Of a stretch of DNA of 64,000 bases, positions 33,418 through 44,652 are shown one piece after another (within the stretch, counting starts at the first letter, position 1; each line of letters begins with the position of its first letter). Origin of the DNA: Bufo bufo (Eukaryota > Chordata > Amphibia > Anura > Bufonidae); NCBI RefSeq assembly GCF_905171765.1, contig NC_053390.1, positions 582,826,471 through 582,890,470 of the forward strand. The letters are read 5' to 3'. The notes under the pieces are model-generated. The model saw nothing but the letters and a program-made list of their open reading frames with translations, had not been told where the DNA came from and did no database searches. Made by a program: the position numbers and the translations under genes.

Positions 33418-35133
33418 CCTCTAACAGGTTACATCTATCGACTCCATTCGCCACTGCCTCAGTCTTGTGAGTTAATGAAATAATGAAAAGTTCCTTCATA
33501 CATAAAAAATAAAAAAATATTTAAAAAAAGTTTTATGAATTTTTTGAAAAAAAATTTTTATGTATGGAAAAAAAAATTTTATATGGAGAATTTTTTCTAT
33601 GGAATTTTTGAGTTTTATGAATTTTTATGAATTTTTATGCAAGTTTTATGTAATCATATTGCTGTCTTTTTTAATATATTTTTAATATACTTTTATTTTT
33701 AATACATTTTTTATATAGATATTTATATATGTACTGGTAATATTTATGGAACGTTTTCCTTGTATTTGTATTTTTATACATGCAGACACTATTTGTTTAG
33801 TAGGTTCTGCAGTCTCAACATAGATTTAAAATAAACCGCAAGTGAACCGCAAGGTTATTTTTAATGCTATTTAACACAATAACTAAATATGATATTTATA
33901 GAAGTGGACATACATAACTAATGGTTGAAATAAATGGAACAAAACAAGCTGCTTTACCATATCGGAAAAGAAAATATATAATGTTTGATGGAACAATCAC
34001 TTCTACAGGACTTCCGGTATCAGAACACGAACCGGGTTTTGCAAAGCTCCTTCGTGGAGCATAAAAGAAAGGTCTTTTGGGGAGGTCGGATAGCCACTGA
34101 AGAAGGGGATACCTTAGCCCCGAAACGCGTCTGGTCTGACCCCCCAAGCTCTACTTTGTGTGAGTGCACCACACCGACTCTATTGAGGAACAAGTCTACA
34201 CCGTCTTTATAAAGCTGGTCTGAAACTGCTCATCGGGAGCTGCGACATCGCAACCGCGTGTTACAAGCGGGACCGCGTGCAGCAAACTAATAACTAACAG
34301 GTGACCCAAAACATCTATCGGGGGTTCTACCTGATTACAGCGGAAAACAGCAAAGTTCCGATAGACAGCTGAGGCTCCTTCCACACGTGAGGAACCTCCA
34401 AAAACCGGTAAGACTGTTCCGAAACTTGTTTACCATCTTTCTAAGGGATCTCTCTCTGACTGAAAGCGGGACGCCGCTGAGTCACTTACGGTGTAAGACA
34501 CCATTCACTATAAACTGCACTTTTGTCCTGTCAGGGTCCGTTTTTGATATATTGAACTGACACCTGCCTTACCTGGAACTTCATGATTTTTCCAGGACAG
34601 TGAATCTCTACTTTTTAGTCCACATATCTTAGGAGAATATATAATATTGCATTTTTACCTTCTATTTGCGGTTCTTATTTTTATCAAGACCAACACTTAT
34701 ATCTAAATTTTATTGGTCTATGTTATATTATATTTCACTTATATACATTGTTGCTTTTATACGAGGTCGTTTTCTATGGATTAATTTCATCTATTTACGT
34801 ATTTCCATTTTGTATCTGAAGTGCAGCTTTTAGTCACAGATGCTATTCCATTACGATAGTGATTAAATGCGCACGTCAACTACAAACATACAGAATTTTA
34901 TATGAAGTGTTGCCACATAATTTTACTGTCGCAAGTTTATATTGTAGAATATTTACTCTACTACATTTATTGTCCTTTTATCTAATAAACATTAGCAACT
35001 AAGTATCCTTAGGTGTGCCCAGTCATTTTGTTCATATTCAATTGCCTTTTAACAGCGGGGTGACGCTGTAGGACTGAGAGCACCCTTTTTTGGTGTGTCT
35101 ACCACCCTGTGCATCCGACTAACATATTTATTT
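33418..35133 (+). repeat. PLE1 3' pLTR
   Basis: Full direct pLTR: AT-rich segment (33480-33860), hammerhead motif (34084-34141), a 0.87-kb segment repeated upstream of the coding region, and the outer 95 bp (AACAGCGGGGTGACGC... CTAACATATTTATTT). It ends at the 12-bp target duplication. Confidence 0.93.
34084..34141 (+). ncRNA. Hammerhead ribozyme motif, PLE1 3' pLTR
   Basis: Stem I 5' strand GGTC...CCA (34084-34096), conserved CTGAAGA (34097-34103), stem II GGGG/CCCC (34105-34108 with 34118-34121), conserved GAAA (34122-34125), a very short stem III CGCG with A-U closure, GTC (34129-34131) and stem I 3' strand TGG...GACC (34132-34141). Cleavage is predicted between 34131 and 34132. The core matches the consensus CUGANGA...GAAA...UH. 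Hammerheads with tiny stem III, acting as dimers, are established in Penelope-like pLTRs. Role in processing tandem transcripts is inferred. Confidence 0.88.
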
Positions 35134-35433
35134 AAGAAACAGAAGAAGTTTGACCGGCTCATGGCTGAAGAGAAATACGGCTCAGCCCGATATGCTGAAG
35201 AATGTGACCGAGCGGAGGCTGATGCTCGGGAGAAGGAGACCAAGGCCCTCTCCTTGATTAGAGCCCTTGAAGAAGCGCTTGAGGAGTGAGGTGAATCTGA
35301 GAGGCTGAACAAGCAACTTAGAGCAGAGATGGAGGATCTAATGAGATCAAAGGATAACGTCGGGAAGAACGTCTATGAGTTGGAGAAGACTAAGCTTGAA
35401 GAGTTAGAGGCAAGAGCTTCTTGAGATGATAGG
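35134..35433 (+). pseudogene. MYH9-like processed pseudogene, second part
   Basis: Continues the myosin rod after PLE1: [14 protein letters not shown], then [20 protein letters not shown] and RALEEALEE, a stop (TGA 35287-35289), [30 protein letters not shown]. An internal deletion follows, and LEARAS-stop-DDRLAQSKKKEK resembles a later rod segment (RASREEILAQAKENEKK-type). Two stops, both TGA, in an otherwise open frame. No introns across about 140 codons, so a retrocopy. It joins NASP-like sequence in frame. Confidence 0.88.
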
Positions 35434-36168
35434 TTGGCTCAATCAAAAAAAAAAGAGAAACCTGAAGAGGAGAATCCTCTGAAAGATGCCAAAAAGTCAG
35501 AGCCTGTTAAGAATGGGCCTGAAGATGGTGGCACTGTGCTGGCCAAGTCAGAGAAGATGGAAGAAGTTTCTTCTGAACAAGTTGATGAAGCTGATGTGGA
35601 GGCAGAAGTCAAGAGACTCATGGCAGTGAGTAGCCAGGACCGGGTCATGAAAGATGTCCCCTCTGCCATCAATGCCTTCCAGGAAGCCAGTGGTCTGATG
35701 GGGAAGAAATACGAGGAGACAGACGGCCAGCATGCAGATGTTGTCTACTACTGTGAGATGGCTCTCATAGAGCCTGCCCGAAAGGAGAACATTATCCTAG
35801 GTGACCCTCTGGAGGGAATGCCAGAAGATGAAGAGTCTGATGAGGACCGTGGTGTCTCCAGTACCTCCAACCTTGATGAGAAAGAGGAGGAGGGGTTACG
35901 AATGCAAGTATATGATGCTGTGTCCGAAAAGGATGAGAAGGCTAACAAACTGAATGAGGACTCCAAAGGAGACTCAAAGGCTGAAGAAGCTAAGGCCAAT
36001 GAGTTGGAGTGGGAGAAATCCTCGGATGCTCCAGAGACCAAATATAAGGCTGAAGAAGAAGACGACTCTGAAACTGAAGCCAAACCTGAGCTAAACCCTG
36101 TGGGGAGTAAAGAAAAAAGAGAAGTGTTATCTGTTGATAGAAGAAAGAAACAAAGTGAGTGTGAACAC
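35434..36168 (+). pseudogene. NASP-like processed pseudogene, permuted and fused to MYH9-like
   Basis: One open frame of about 245 codons. It starts with KKEKPEEENPLKDAKKSEP, which resembles the Lys/Glu-rich C-terminal (nuclear localisation) region of the histone chaperone NASP (N1/N2). It then reads VEAEVKRLMAVSSQDRVMKD, AFQEASGLMGKKYEE and NIILGDPLEGMPEDEESDED, which resemble the N-terminal first TPR motif and following acidic stretch of NASP. So C-terminal sequence precedes N-terminal sequence. Intronless. NASP binds H3-H4 in the nucleus; this fragment lacks later TPRs and is cut by a MITE at 36169. Identification is from memory of family wording. Confidence 0.75.
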
Positions 36169-36917
36169 TAGTGATGAGCGGCAGTAGTCATATTCGAATT
36201 CGCGATATTTCGCGAATATTTTGTAGAATATTCGGCGAATATTCGTTATATTGTACGTTTTTTTTTACTAAAAAAATCGACAAGGTAATGATCGCGTAGT
36301 ATGCGAATTTTCGTAATGCTAAATTTTATCGCAAATTTTTCAATTGCCGAGCAAAAACATGATTCCTCCCTGCTTCTTGCTTGTGGGCCAATGAGTCATA
36401 GCACTATATCGAATATATTTGTTTTTTCGAATATTCGTAATATTCTAAAACAAGAATATATAGCAATACAGCCAATGAGAAAAAATTACAACTATTAGAC
36501 AGAAGATTATAGCACTATATTAGCTAAATTGCTCTACATTCGTTTTTTTTCGAATATTCACTATATTGCTATATATTCTTGTTTTCGAATATTACGAATA
36601 TTCGAAAAAATGAATATATTCACTATAGTGCTATATATTAGTTTTTTTAGAATATTCATCATTTTTCCCATTTAAAGTCATGATTCATCCCTGCTTCTTG
36701 CTTGTTGGCCAATGAGTCATTGGCCCAATAGCAAGAAGCAGGGAGGAATCATGTTTTTACTCGGCAATTGAAAAATTTGCGATAAAAATTCGCATTACAA
36801 AAATTCGAATATTCAAAATTACGAATATATATCACTATATTCTAAATATTCACGAATTTTCGAATTACCTATATTCGAGATAAAAATTTGAAATTCGAAT
36901 ATTCGTGATCAACACTA
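36169..36917. mobile_element. hAT-type MITE, AT-rich palindrome
   Basis: It begins TAGTGATGAGCG and ends GATCAACACTA, with a perfect 8-bp duplication GTGAACAC at 36161-36168 and 36918-36925. The 749-bp interior is dominated by ATTCGAATATTCG motifs and is largely self-complementary (for example GCAAGAAGCAGGGAGGAATC near 36730 against GATTCCTCCCTGCTTCTTGC near 36360). No coding capacity; presumably moved by a hAT transposase in trans. Confidence 0.93.
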
Positions 36918-36925
36918 GTGAACAC

Positions 36926-37303
36926 CAGGTGACACCAGAGCGGCTAAATGGTGGTATAAAACTGACCAGCCGGATCTCCAACAAAAGGAGGAGGCGGGAG
37001 CTCCCCGTGGAAAATACGGCTGTAAAGATTGCGGAAGTTAGAGGTCGTGGACCTAACAAGAACTCTGGAAAAGGAGCAAGCCAGAAAGCTAAGAAAAAGT
37101 TCTCCAGCAAAGAGGACAAGGAGGAGTCCCTTAGACACTGTCTGCTAGGTAGAAAGTCAGTGCTTATGAAAAACCTAGCTCTGCTAGCGTGGGGGTGGCA
37201 GAATAGAGAGAAATATGTGACACTGACCACATCTTCCAGAGGGCATGGTACAATGTGGAGAAAATCCCCAGACCTCCGGTCTGAAGAAGAGGGGGGGGGG
37301 GTA
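36926..37303 (+). other. Internal 3' region of an LTR element, with polypurine tract
   Basis: A frame reads TPERLNGGIKLTSRISNKRR and KFSSKEDKEESLRHCLLGRK; I do not recognise it. It ends in a purine-rich run (GAAGAAGAGGGGGGGGGG, to 37301) directly before TGTGGCGATG, the usual layout of a polypurine tract before a 3' LTR. The part near 37050-37150 is shared with 20.27-20.36 kb. Confidence 0.5.
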
Positions 37304-38012
37304 TGTGGCGATGTGAACTGTAAAATGCATGGTCCCTGAAGGGGGGTATATCTCTCCCAGGTTCCTCTAAGGTGGGTGAAATCCAGAATGACACTGGCTT
37401 CACTAAATATAGTTGGTGGAGGTATTTTCTTTATTTATTCCGGGCTGGATTTTACTTGGATTGGGATGGTAGGTTTTGGCAACCCCCCCCAAAGTCCGGA
37501 ACAGGTTTTTCCCTAGCAGGAAGGAAATCGCTTGTGAGGCCTGCTGTAATCAGACCGGCATAAAGCACCTCCCAGGGTGTCAGTCTGGGGAGGAAGAGCG
37601 AGACTGTTTTGTGAAGCAAAGGCACTGTGTGTGGTCTCAGTCAGGAGGACTGAATGGCCACAAGGCTTTGAATAGCCTGAAGTTTGGGGGACCTAGCGAC
37701 GCTTGGAGAGAACGAGGGTTGCACGGCCAGAGTCGGGATGATTACTGGGCCACATTCCCCAAAAGGTACTGGAATTGCCACAGCCTGGAGGCTGCTGTAT
37801 TGAGGTTGGCTGAGGAAAGCCACATATGATGTCCATGTGTGAACTGTGCTCTACGAGTGAGGTAGGGTCGTATTTTGTTTAGGTAGCGCCTAGACGGGCA
37901 GGAGTTTATTTGTGTTTTAAGTGTTGGCCGTGCGGGAACCTCACCCCACCCAGTGATGTATAACTGGACTATGCTTTATGAGAAGACTGTCAAAATAAAT
38001 GCACAGTTTGCA
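37304..38012 (+). mobile_element. LTR (3' LTR of a Gypsy-type element)
   Basis: Starts TGTGGCGATGTGAACTG after the purine tract and ends near CAGTTTGCA, with an AATAAA at about 37995. No long frame. The start wording (GAACTGTAAAATGCATGG) recurs at 20.24 kb. The right edge abuts the 75-bp tandem array of a hAT remnant. Confidence 0.6.
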
Positions 38013-38942
38013 AAATGCTTTCAACAGAAATAACTGCAGAAATGCACTGAGAATATATTTTTCTTGTAGTACTGAAATACCCCCTATATGCTTTCACCAG
38101 AAATAACTGCAACAGTGCAGTGCATATACATTTTTCTTTTTTTACTGTAATAAACCCCTATACGCTTTCAACAGAAATAACTGCAGAAGATGAGAATATA
38201 TTTTTCTTGTTGGACTGAAATAGGCCACTATACACTTTTACCAGAATTAACTGCAGAAATGCACTGAAAATATATTTTTCTTGTTGTACTGGAATACGAC
38301 CCTATATGCTTTCACCAGAAATAACTGCAAAAGTAAAATGCGCATATATTTTTCTTGCAGTACTGATATAAGATACTAAAGATAGCACTTGCAGCCCAAT
38401 AACAAATAGCTGGAATGACATAGCTGTCTAATGGCTATTTGGGTCCCCAAATAATCTTTCACTGCACTTGTAAATCGCTATTCTAGCACTGTCCCTAGCG
38501 CCTTCTGACGTCTCTCCCTGCACTAAGATGCTGTGAAATGATTCCTCCCTATCCTTACCCTGCACTTATAAATCATTTTTTCTGTCTTTTTTTTTCACAA
38601 TGAGGTTTTTCCAATTGCTGTCCCTAGCGCCTTCACGCGTCTGTCTCTGCACTCTGAACGCTAGAAAATGGCAGAATCTAAAATGGCTGCCATATAAGGC
38701 TTTGACATCACAGGGCCGGCTGGCTGTTGATTGGCTGCATGCAGGCAGGTCAATCTGGGTGATCCCGCCTTCCCAGAGTTCCTTGCCACATGTCCTCAGT
38801 CCTCACACGTGTAGCCGCAATTTTAGAAAAATTGTGATTCGTTACCACAAAGCGCGAAGAAATTTGCATTCATTGCGAATCAAATTTTTCATGAAATTTG
38901 GATCGAATTCCACCTCTTCAACTTTGATTCGCTCATCTCTAG
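38013..38942. mobile_element. hAT D-type remnant, right part
   Basis: A 75-bp tandem array (38.01-38.37 kb) is followed by a GTCCCTAGCGCCT... region and a terminus GATTCGCTCATCTCTA at 38927-38942. The right 400 bp matches the right end at 56.85-57.25 kb. The left end is missing, cut by the LTR at 37.3-38.0 kb. No transposase. Confidence 0.75.
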
Positions 38943-39226
38943 AGGGGAACTTTATATGCCAGTTTTAATCAGAAGTATACTAGAGTATGATATACCAAAT
39001 GTATTTAACCTGTGCATCTGAAAATAAAATCCATGCTATGAAAGCAAATCTACACTATAAAAGCAAACATGCACTATAATTTACAAAAGCAAAAGTGGCA
39101 TAAAATTGAAAATAAAAAAGTTGCAGTTTCGCACAAAATGTGCTCATTGTGCACATTTATTAAGACCGGCATTTTAGATGTCGGTCTTAATAAGCCCTAT
39201 ACCTGTTGGTGGATCCGCCGGAGTTA
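38943..39226. other. No recognisable feature
   Basis: AT-rich, no gene or clear repeat. A short opposed pair (CTTAATAAGCC / TTATTAAGACC) is seen near 39155-39195. Confidence 0.4.
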
Positions 39227-39722
39227 GGCTTCTAGCACACAAACGTTTTTTTTTCCCCTTTCCGTTGCATTTTTGCGGATTCCATTTGTGGTCCGTATGA
39301 GGAACCATTATTTTCAATAGTTCCGCAAAAAAAACGGAATGTACTCCGTATGCATTCCGTTCCGCTGAAAGATAGAACTTGTTCTATTATTGCCCGCTAA
39401 TAACGATCCGTGGCTCCATTAAAGTCCATTCAAGTCAATCCGTATGTCTTCTGTATCCGTTCGGTTTTTGCGGAACCATCTATTGAAAATTTTGTGCCTA
39501 GTCCAATTTTTGAATGTACTTACTGTTTAAACATTATTGTATGCTTCCATTTCCGTTTGCGATCCACAAAAAAAAAAATCACAAACGGGAACCAAACGGA
39601 AAAACGGAACAGCAAAATGGAACGGAAGTGGAAACACTACTGAAAAAAACAAAACTGAAAAAAGGATCCGTGAAAGGATCCGCAAAATACAGAAAAAGCC
39701 ATATGGTCGTGTGCAAGAGGCC
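39227..39722. mobile_element. Harbinger-type MITE
   Basis: Termini GGCTTCTAGCACACAAACG and CGTGTGCAAGAGGCC are inverted relatives. Flanks are TTA on the left and TAA on the right, close to the 3-bp duplication of PIF/Harbinger elements. The interior is rich in CCGTATG/CGGAAC motifs. Same style as the next element. Confidence 0.65.
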
Positions 39723-39964
39723 TAATGAAGAGAAGTAGGCAGCTTCTAAATATAAAACAGCTTCCTTGCTGTCTTAAATTTAGACCATTTTCTACTCCTA
39801 AAACAGGCGTAGGAAATGGTAAATGAGATGGGCCTTCTGACCAGCCCCCTTCCCCGCCCACGACACTCCCACTTTTTTAGACCTGGTGTGAATGGGAAGA
39901 GGTCGCAGTTCACGGCGCAAAGGCGCTTTGCGCAGCAATCTCCACCTGAAATATGCCAAATTTA

Positions 39965-40293
39965 GGGCTCATGCACACAAACACATTTTCTTTCTGTGTC
40001 TGTTCTGTTTTTTTTTTTTGTAGACCATATGCGGAACCATTCATTTCAATCAGTCCGCCAAAAAACGGAAGTTACTCCGTGTGCATTCGGTTTCCGGATA
40101 TCCGTATTTCTATTCTGCAAAATAATTTAACATGTCCTATTATTGTCTGCATTACAGACAAGAATAGTACTGTTCTATTAGGGGCCAGCTGTTCCATTCT
40201 GCAAAATATAAATTGCACACAGACGTCATCCGTATTTTTTGCGGATCAGTTTTTTGCAGACCACAAAATACATACGGTCGTGTGCATGAGCCC
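39965..40293. mobile_element. Harbinger-type MITE with TTA duplication
   Basis: Termini GGGCTCATGCACACA and GTGTGCATGAGCCC are inverted; TTA flanks both sides (39962-39964 and 40294-40296). 329 bp, no frame. The 3-bp TTA duplication is characteristic of PIF/Harbinger. Confidence 0.85.
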
Positions 40294-40506
40294 TTAGGCA
40301 TATTTCTGTTTCATAAATAGCCAGTGTCACATTAATAATTTCACCAATAAGTTCTTCAGTCCATACCGCAAAAGCAGGTGTACATTCACCCATACATTTT
40401 CCGAAAAAAAGCCAGTGTCACATAAATAATTTAACCACCAAGTACGTCGGTCCATACAGGAAAAGCAGGTGTACATTGACCCATACATTTTCTGAAAAAA
40501 AGCCAG

Positions 40507-41511
40507 TGTCACCTTCGTCACTGGGAGTTGGAGAAACCTGCTTGCCAGCCTCTTGCTCTGTGACTATGGCCCCTGGGACACTATTAGGGAATATTGGATT
40601 TTAAAGGCACTGTTTCTGCCCCTTGGACTTTTAACTGGTACAGATTCAAACATGTGGTGGCGGCCATCTTAAATTGTCCAGCAGTGTTTTGCCATCGAGT
40701 GTATGGAACTATTTTGGGCATGGGACCATTTGCACGCTGGGGCAAAAATAGGACTTCCAGGAAATTCCTGAACCCATGAACAGATCTGGGTGATTTTTGG
40801 ATAGGTTGTTCACCCAGATCGAGGCTATCAGGGGATGTGACTTTTATGGGGACATGTGGTGTTTTGGGGTGTTTTCTGTGGTTGGGAAAAATGTGTGTTT
40901 TCTGCCTGTGAGTGATTAAGTTCATTGTGTTTGGTAATTGTATCACAGGCAGAGCCCATTGTATTTTGTGAATTGTCAGACAATGCCCATTTTATTTTGT
41001 TAATTGTATAACAGGCAGGGGGGGAGTGTTGTGTACAATTGCTGGGAGTGTTTCAATACTGTAAATGCAAGTGATTGGCTAATGTATAAACTGTCTCAGT
41101 CTTCCACAAGGTCCCCAGGGGGAGTGTCCCTTGCTGGAAGACCTACATAAAAGGCTGACAGGTAGCCCCATTAAAGAGTCCTGCTTTACCCCTTCATGAA
41201 GTCTTGGCTCATGTTAGGGGGATGGGATAACTACACTCTTGGGGATTGCTATATCACAATACTCCCCTGAGTATAAGCTCTTGTAAGAGCTTGTTCCTGG
41301 TTCCTGCTCTAGGAGAGGTTCACCCACTGTAAGCTGAAGCCCGGTCTTGGGTCTAGCGTGGGTGGAGGACGGCGAGACCCCAACCAAGCTGCAGTGGTTC
41401 ATGGGGTCTGTGGTGGTTACGGTGCCAAGAGGAGTGCTTGGAGCCCTAGGGAAGCACTAGGAGAACCCATCAATGGAGGTACCCAGTCGGGGTGCCAGGC
41501 ATTCCGTTACA
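40507..41511 (+). mobile_element. LTR-like insertion
   Basis: 1005 bp with ends TGTCACCTTCG and CCGTTACA, placed between array units. Plus-strand signals fit an LTR: a TATA-like ACATAAAAGG near 41145 and a CATTAAAGAG poly(A)-like signal near 41170. No matching 5-bp duplication (GCCAG and CATAA), and about 30 bp of the array unit seems lost. No gene. Confidence 0.55.
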
Positions 41512-43199
41512 CATAATGGAAAAGGGGGTGTATATTCACCCATACATTTTCCGAAAAAAAGCCAGTGTCACAAAGAATTTAACCACAAAGTACTTCGGTC
41601 AATACCGCAAAAGGATGTTTACATTACCCATATATTTTGTGAAAAAAGCTAGTGTCACATAAAAAAAATTTCACCACTAAGTATTTCGGTCCATACCGCA
41701 AAAAGAGGTGTACATTTACCTATACATTTTCCGAAAAAAGCCAGTCTCACATATAGAATTTCACCACTAAGTAATTCGGTCCATACCGCAAAAGGAGGTG
41801 TACAATCACCCATACATTTTCCAGAAAAAAGGCTTTGTGACATGAAAAATTTCACCGTAAAGAGTTTTACTACATATAACTGAACAGCTGAACGGCAGGC
41901 CCTTAATTGACAGTGGTCACACATGGCTTGCACACACTACATTCCTCCAACATAATTCTTGAATCTCTACATGAAAATAATATGTTTTGCTGTAAATTGC
42001 GAGAGGAGCATACCTGGAGACATTGACTTCACACGAGATACAGAGCAGCGGAGTTAAGCTACCTCTATTTGCTTCCCGCTGTTTACTGCTCCTGAATTAA
42101 AATTGGGGCAACCAGCTTCAGCTTCCTCTGATGTGTATGCCTACAGAGTCCTTTTGTTATGGCTTTGCACAGAGAGTAAGATTGTTACGCACATTCTGAT
42201 GGAACTCCTAATCTTACGAAACTGGACTTGGACTCCAAAGCAGAGGCTCTCCTGTCATGTCTTGTGTGCTGTGGAGATTAAATGCAAACGGAGCAGATAA
42301 AAAAAAATGTTTTTAACTTAGTGAAGCTGCTTGATTTAATTGTAAATCGGTGGTAAAAACAGTCTGCTGGTGTGTTTTCATCAGTGTCTATATTATGTTT
42401 ACTGTAGGACCCACAACAATGTAATTCGGTCCATACAGCAAAAGGAGGTCTACAATTACCCATCAATTTTCCCAAAGAAAACATGGTTGAAATAAAAAAT
42501 GTCACCAATTTAAGGATAATGGAATTCAGCTCATACAGAAGAAAGTCTATAATCACCCATTCATTTTCCCCAAAAAAGCCTGTTTCACATAAAAAATTTC
42601 ACCACTACGTAATTCGATCCATACCGCGAAAAGGGCTTCACCACATATAATGGCACAGCTGAGCGGCAATTAGGACCTAATTTTTTAAAACTTTTACAGA
42701 ACACAACAGGCTTTTTAAAAGATTTGTGCAATGCTGAATAGAGTATATATTTTTATTCCGCCAGTAATACACTGCAAACTGGGCTTTAGAATATTTCACT
42801 GCACCGCAGAACGGCAATTAAGCTCTAATTATTTTATACTTTTACACAAAAGGCTTTTCAACAGATAAGTGCAGCGATGAACAGCGAATATATTTTTATT
42901 TTGCCACTAATACACGGCAAACTGGGCTTTAGAATATATCACTGCACCAAAGAATGGCAATTAGGCTCTAATTATTTTTCTACTTTTACTCAACACAAAA
43001 GGCTTTTTAACAGATAAGTGCAACGCTGAATGGCGATTATATTTTTGTTTCGCCACTAATACATGGCAAACTGGACTTTATAATATATCACTGCACCGCT
43101 GAGCGGCAAAGATATTTTTCCTTTTTCCACTAATACACGCAAAAAGGGCTTTAAAACAGATAACTGCACCACTGAGCGGCAAATATATTTTACTTTTGC
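41512..43199. repeat. Tandem arrays in hAT D
   Basis: Units of about 75-90 bp with TTCGGTCCATACCGCAAAAG and CCCATACATTTTCC (41.5-41.86 and 42.42-42.64 kb; also 40.33-40.5 kb). These give way to units with ACACGGCAAACTGGGCTTTA and TAACTGCACCACTGAGCGGC (42.7-43.2 kb). A unique stretch at 41.88-42.4 kb has no recognisable content. Confidence 0.75.
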
Positions 43200-44054
43200 A
43201 AAAAAACTAACAGAATAGGGAGGCTCAACACTCTGATGAGCGGATAGCGGTGGGTTCGCTGCTTACTGGGTCACTCACCCAGTTGAGAGTAAAAATGTAT
43301 ATCAAGGAGAAACAGCAGGCACACCACCTTCTGGAATGATAGTGGAACACTAGAAGTGCTATATTGAAGTTTATTCAATTAATACAAGATATCACATAAT
43401 AAAAAAGGCCAATGTACATAAAAACATTCAATAAAATAAAATGAAAGTCATAAAATATTCATAAAAGAAAGGTCAGACCGCACTCTGGAAAACGTGCCAA
43501 ATCTATGATAAAGTTTCCTGAGATAAATAGTCCTATACTGGAATATGGTACAAAGTCCACCTGTCACTGATTGCCAAATACAGTTGTCTCTATGAGACTC
43601 TTACCACTCGATGATATGTGGTATACTTGCACGAAACGGTGAAGGGATGTAGTCACCAAGGTGCTGGACACTGGACGCTGGGTAGATGAAAGCGCACTGC
43701 TTAGAAGACGTGCTCTCGGCAGATGATCACACAGCGGTGAGAGGTATAGTCACCAGGACACTGGACGCTGGACGCTAGACGCTGAAATGATTAAAAGCGC
43801 TCAGCCTAGAGGGCGTGCTTTCAGTCAGGTGATCCTGTGTAGACGAGTCAGATGATCCAGTCAGCTGATACAAACGTCCGATCACGTGATGCACAGGTCC
43901 TTAGACTATAGTACACTTTGGCACAGCAGAAATCCAGGTCCTTTGCTGCAACAAAGGCTATGTTGACAGTAATCTTTTTCAAAGAATAATTATCTTTGTC
44001 CACGGAATCTTCTGTACTTAGGGTCCGGACCAGTACTGGATGTAGAAGTTGCGT

Positions 44055-44109
44055 AGTCTGCTAGACGCGTTTCGAGGCTACCTGCCTCTTCCTCAGTAGC
44101 TATCAGACT
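44055..44109 (-). ncRNA. Hammerhead ribozyme motif, PLE2 left arm
   Basis: Minus-strand copy of the 55-nt motif at 45457-45511, with core CTGAGGA and GAAA, stem II GAGGC/GCCTC and predicted cleavage after CGTC. Fully matching stems. Confidence 0.88.
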
Positions 44110-44652
44110 GCGCTCTTCCAAGCGTTTTATAGGATGCCCACTTAAAATCATTGGTAAAACATGGGATCAAATCAGAGATTCTAATAAAACATGGAATGGA
44201 TTTTAAAAAAACATGAAATGGATTTTAAAAATAGAGACATACATATAAGCCATAAACAACTATCAGGATATCAAATGTTATTCTTTGTCACACAAAACAT
44301 ATATATATATCTTCCGTGTGTCTTTCTCTCAGTATGTTTATAATCATGACAATAAAAATAATAACAAAGTAAATATTCACATATTTCATTCGTAGTAGCA
44401 CCACGATAGGTCTCAGTACACATATGCGTTTCCTATGCGTTTTATCGCTCTTATGTACCATAGCGGAAAAAGGCCACATACCTATTCAGTTATTATATAT
44501 ATACATATTTATAAGGATCTTTGTTACTAAAAGTGTGGTTCCCCAACTTGAAATACAAGATTAGCATAGTTAATTGGCAGACAGTACTCATATTTAAACA
44601 GGAACCTATCGAATATTCTCTTTTGTATAGTTTCATATATTAATTCAATTGA

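Larger units (their letters stand above)
27531..35133 (+). mobile_element. Penelope-like retroelement PLE1
   Basis: A 7603-bp insertion in the myosin pseudogene, flanked by a perfect 12-bp duplication AAGAAACAGAAG (27519-27530 and 35134-35145). Structure: inverted pLTR (27531-29153), partial direct pLTR (29153-30071), coding region with reverse transcriptase and GIY-YIG endonuclease (30072-33337), and a full direct pLTR (33418-35133). The two long arms are near-identical over about 1.62 kb, so the copy is young. Penelope-like elements are known for such pLTR arrangements and for variable target duplications. Confidence 0.96.

Noticed and set aside
36926..37339. Host gene exon (basic frame with KKFSSKEDKEESLRHCLLGRK)
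   Set aside because: It leads directly into a polypurine tract and LTR and recurs at 20.3 kb, so it belongs to a retroelement.
44288..44479. Identical 63-codon frames at 44.3 and 45.1 kb
   Set aside because: They are the same non-coding part of the two PLE2 arms.
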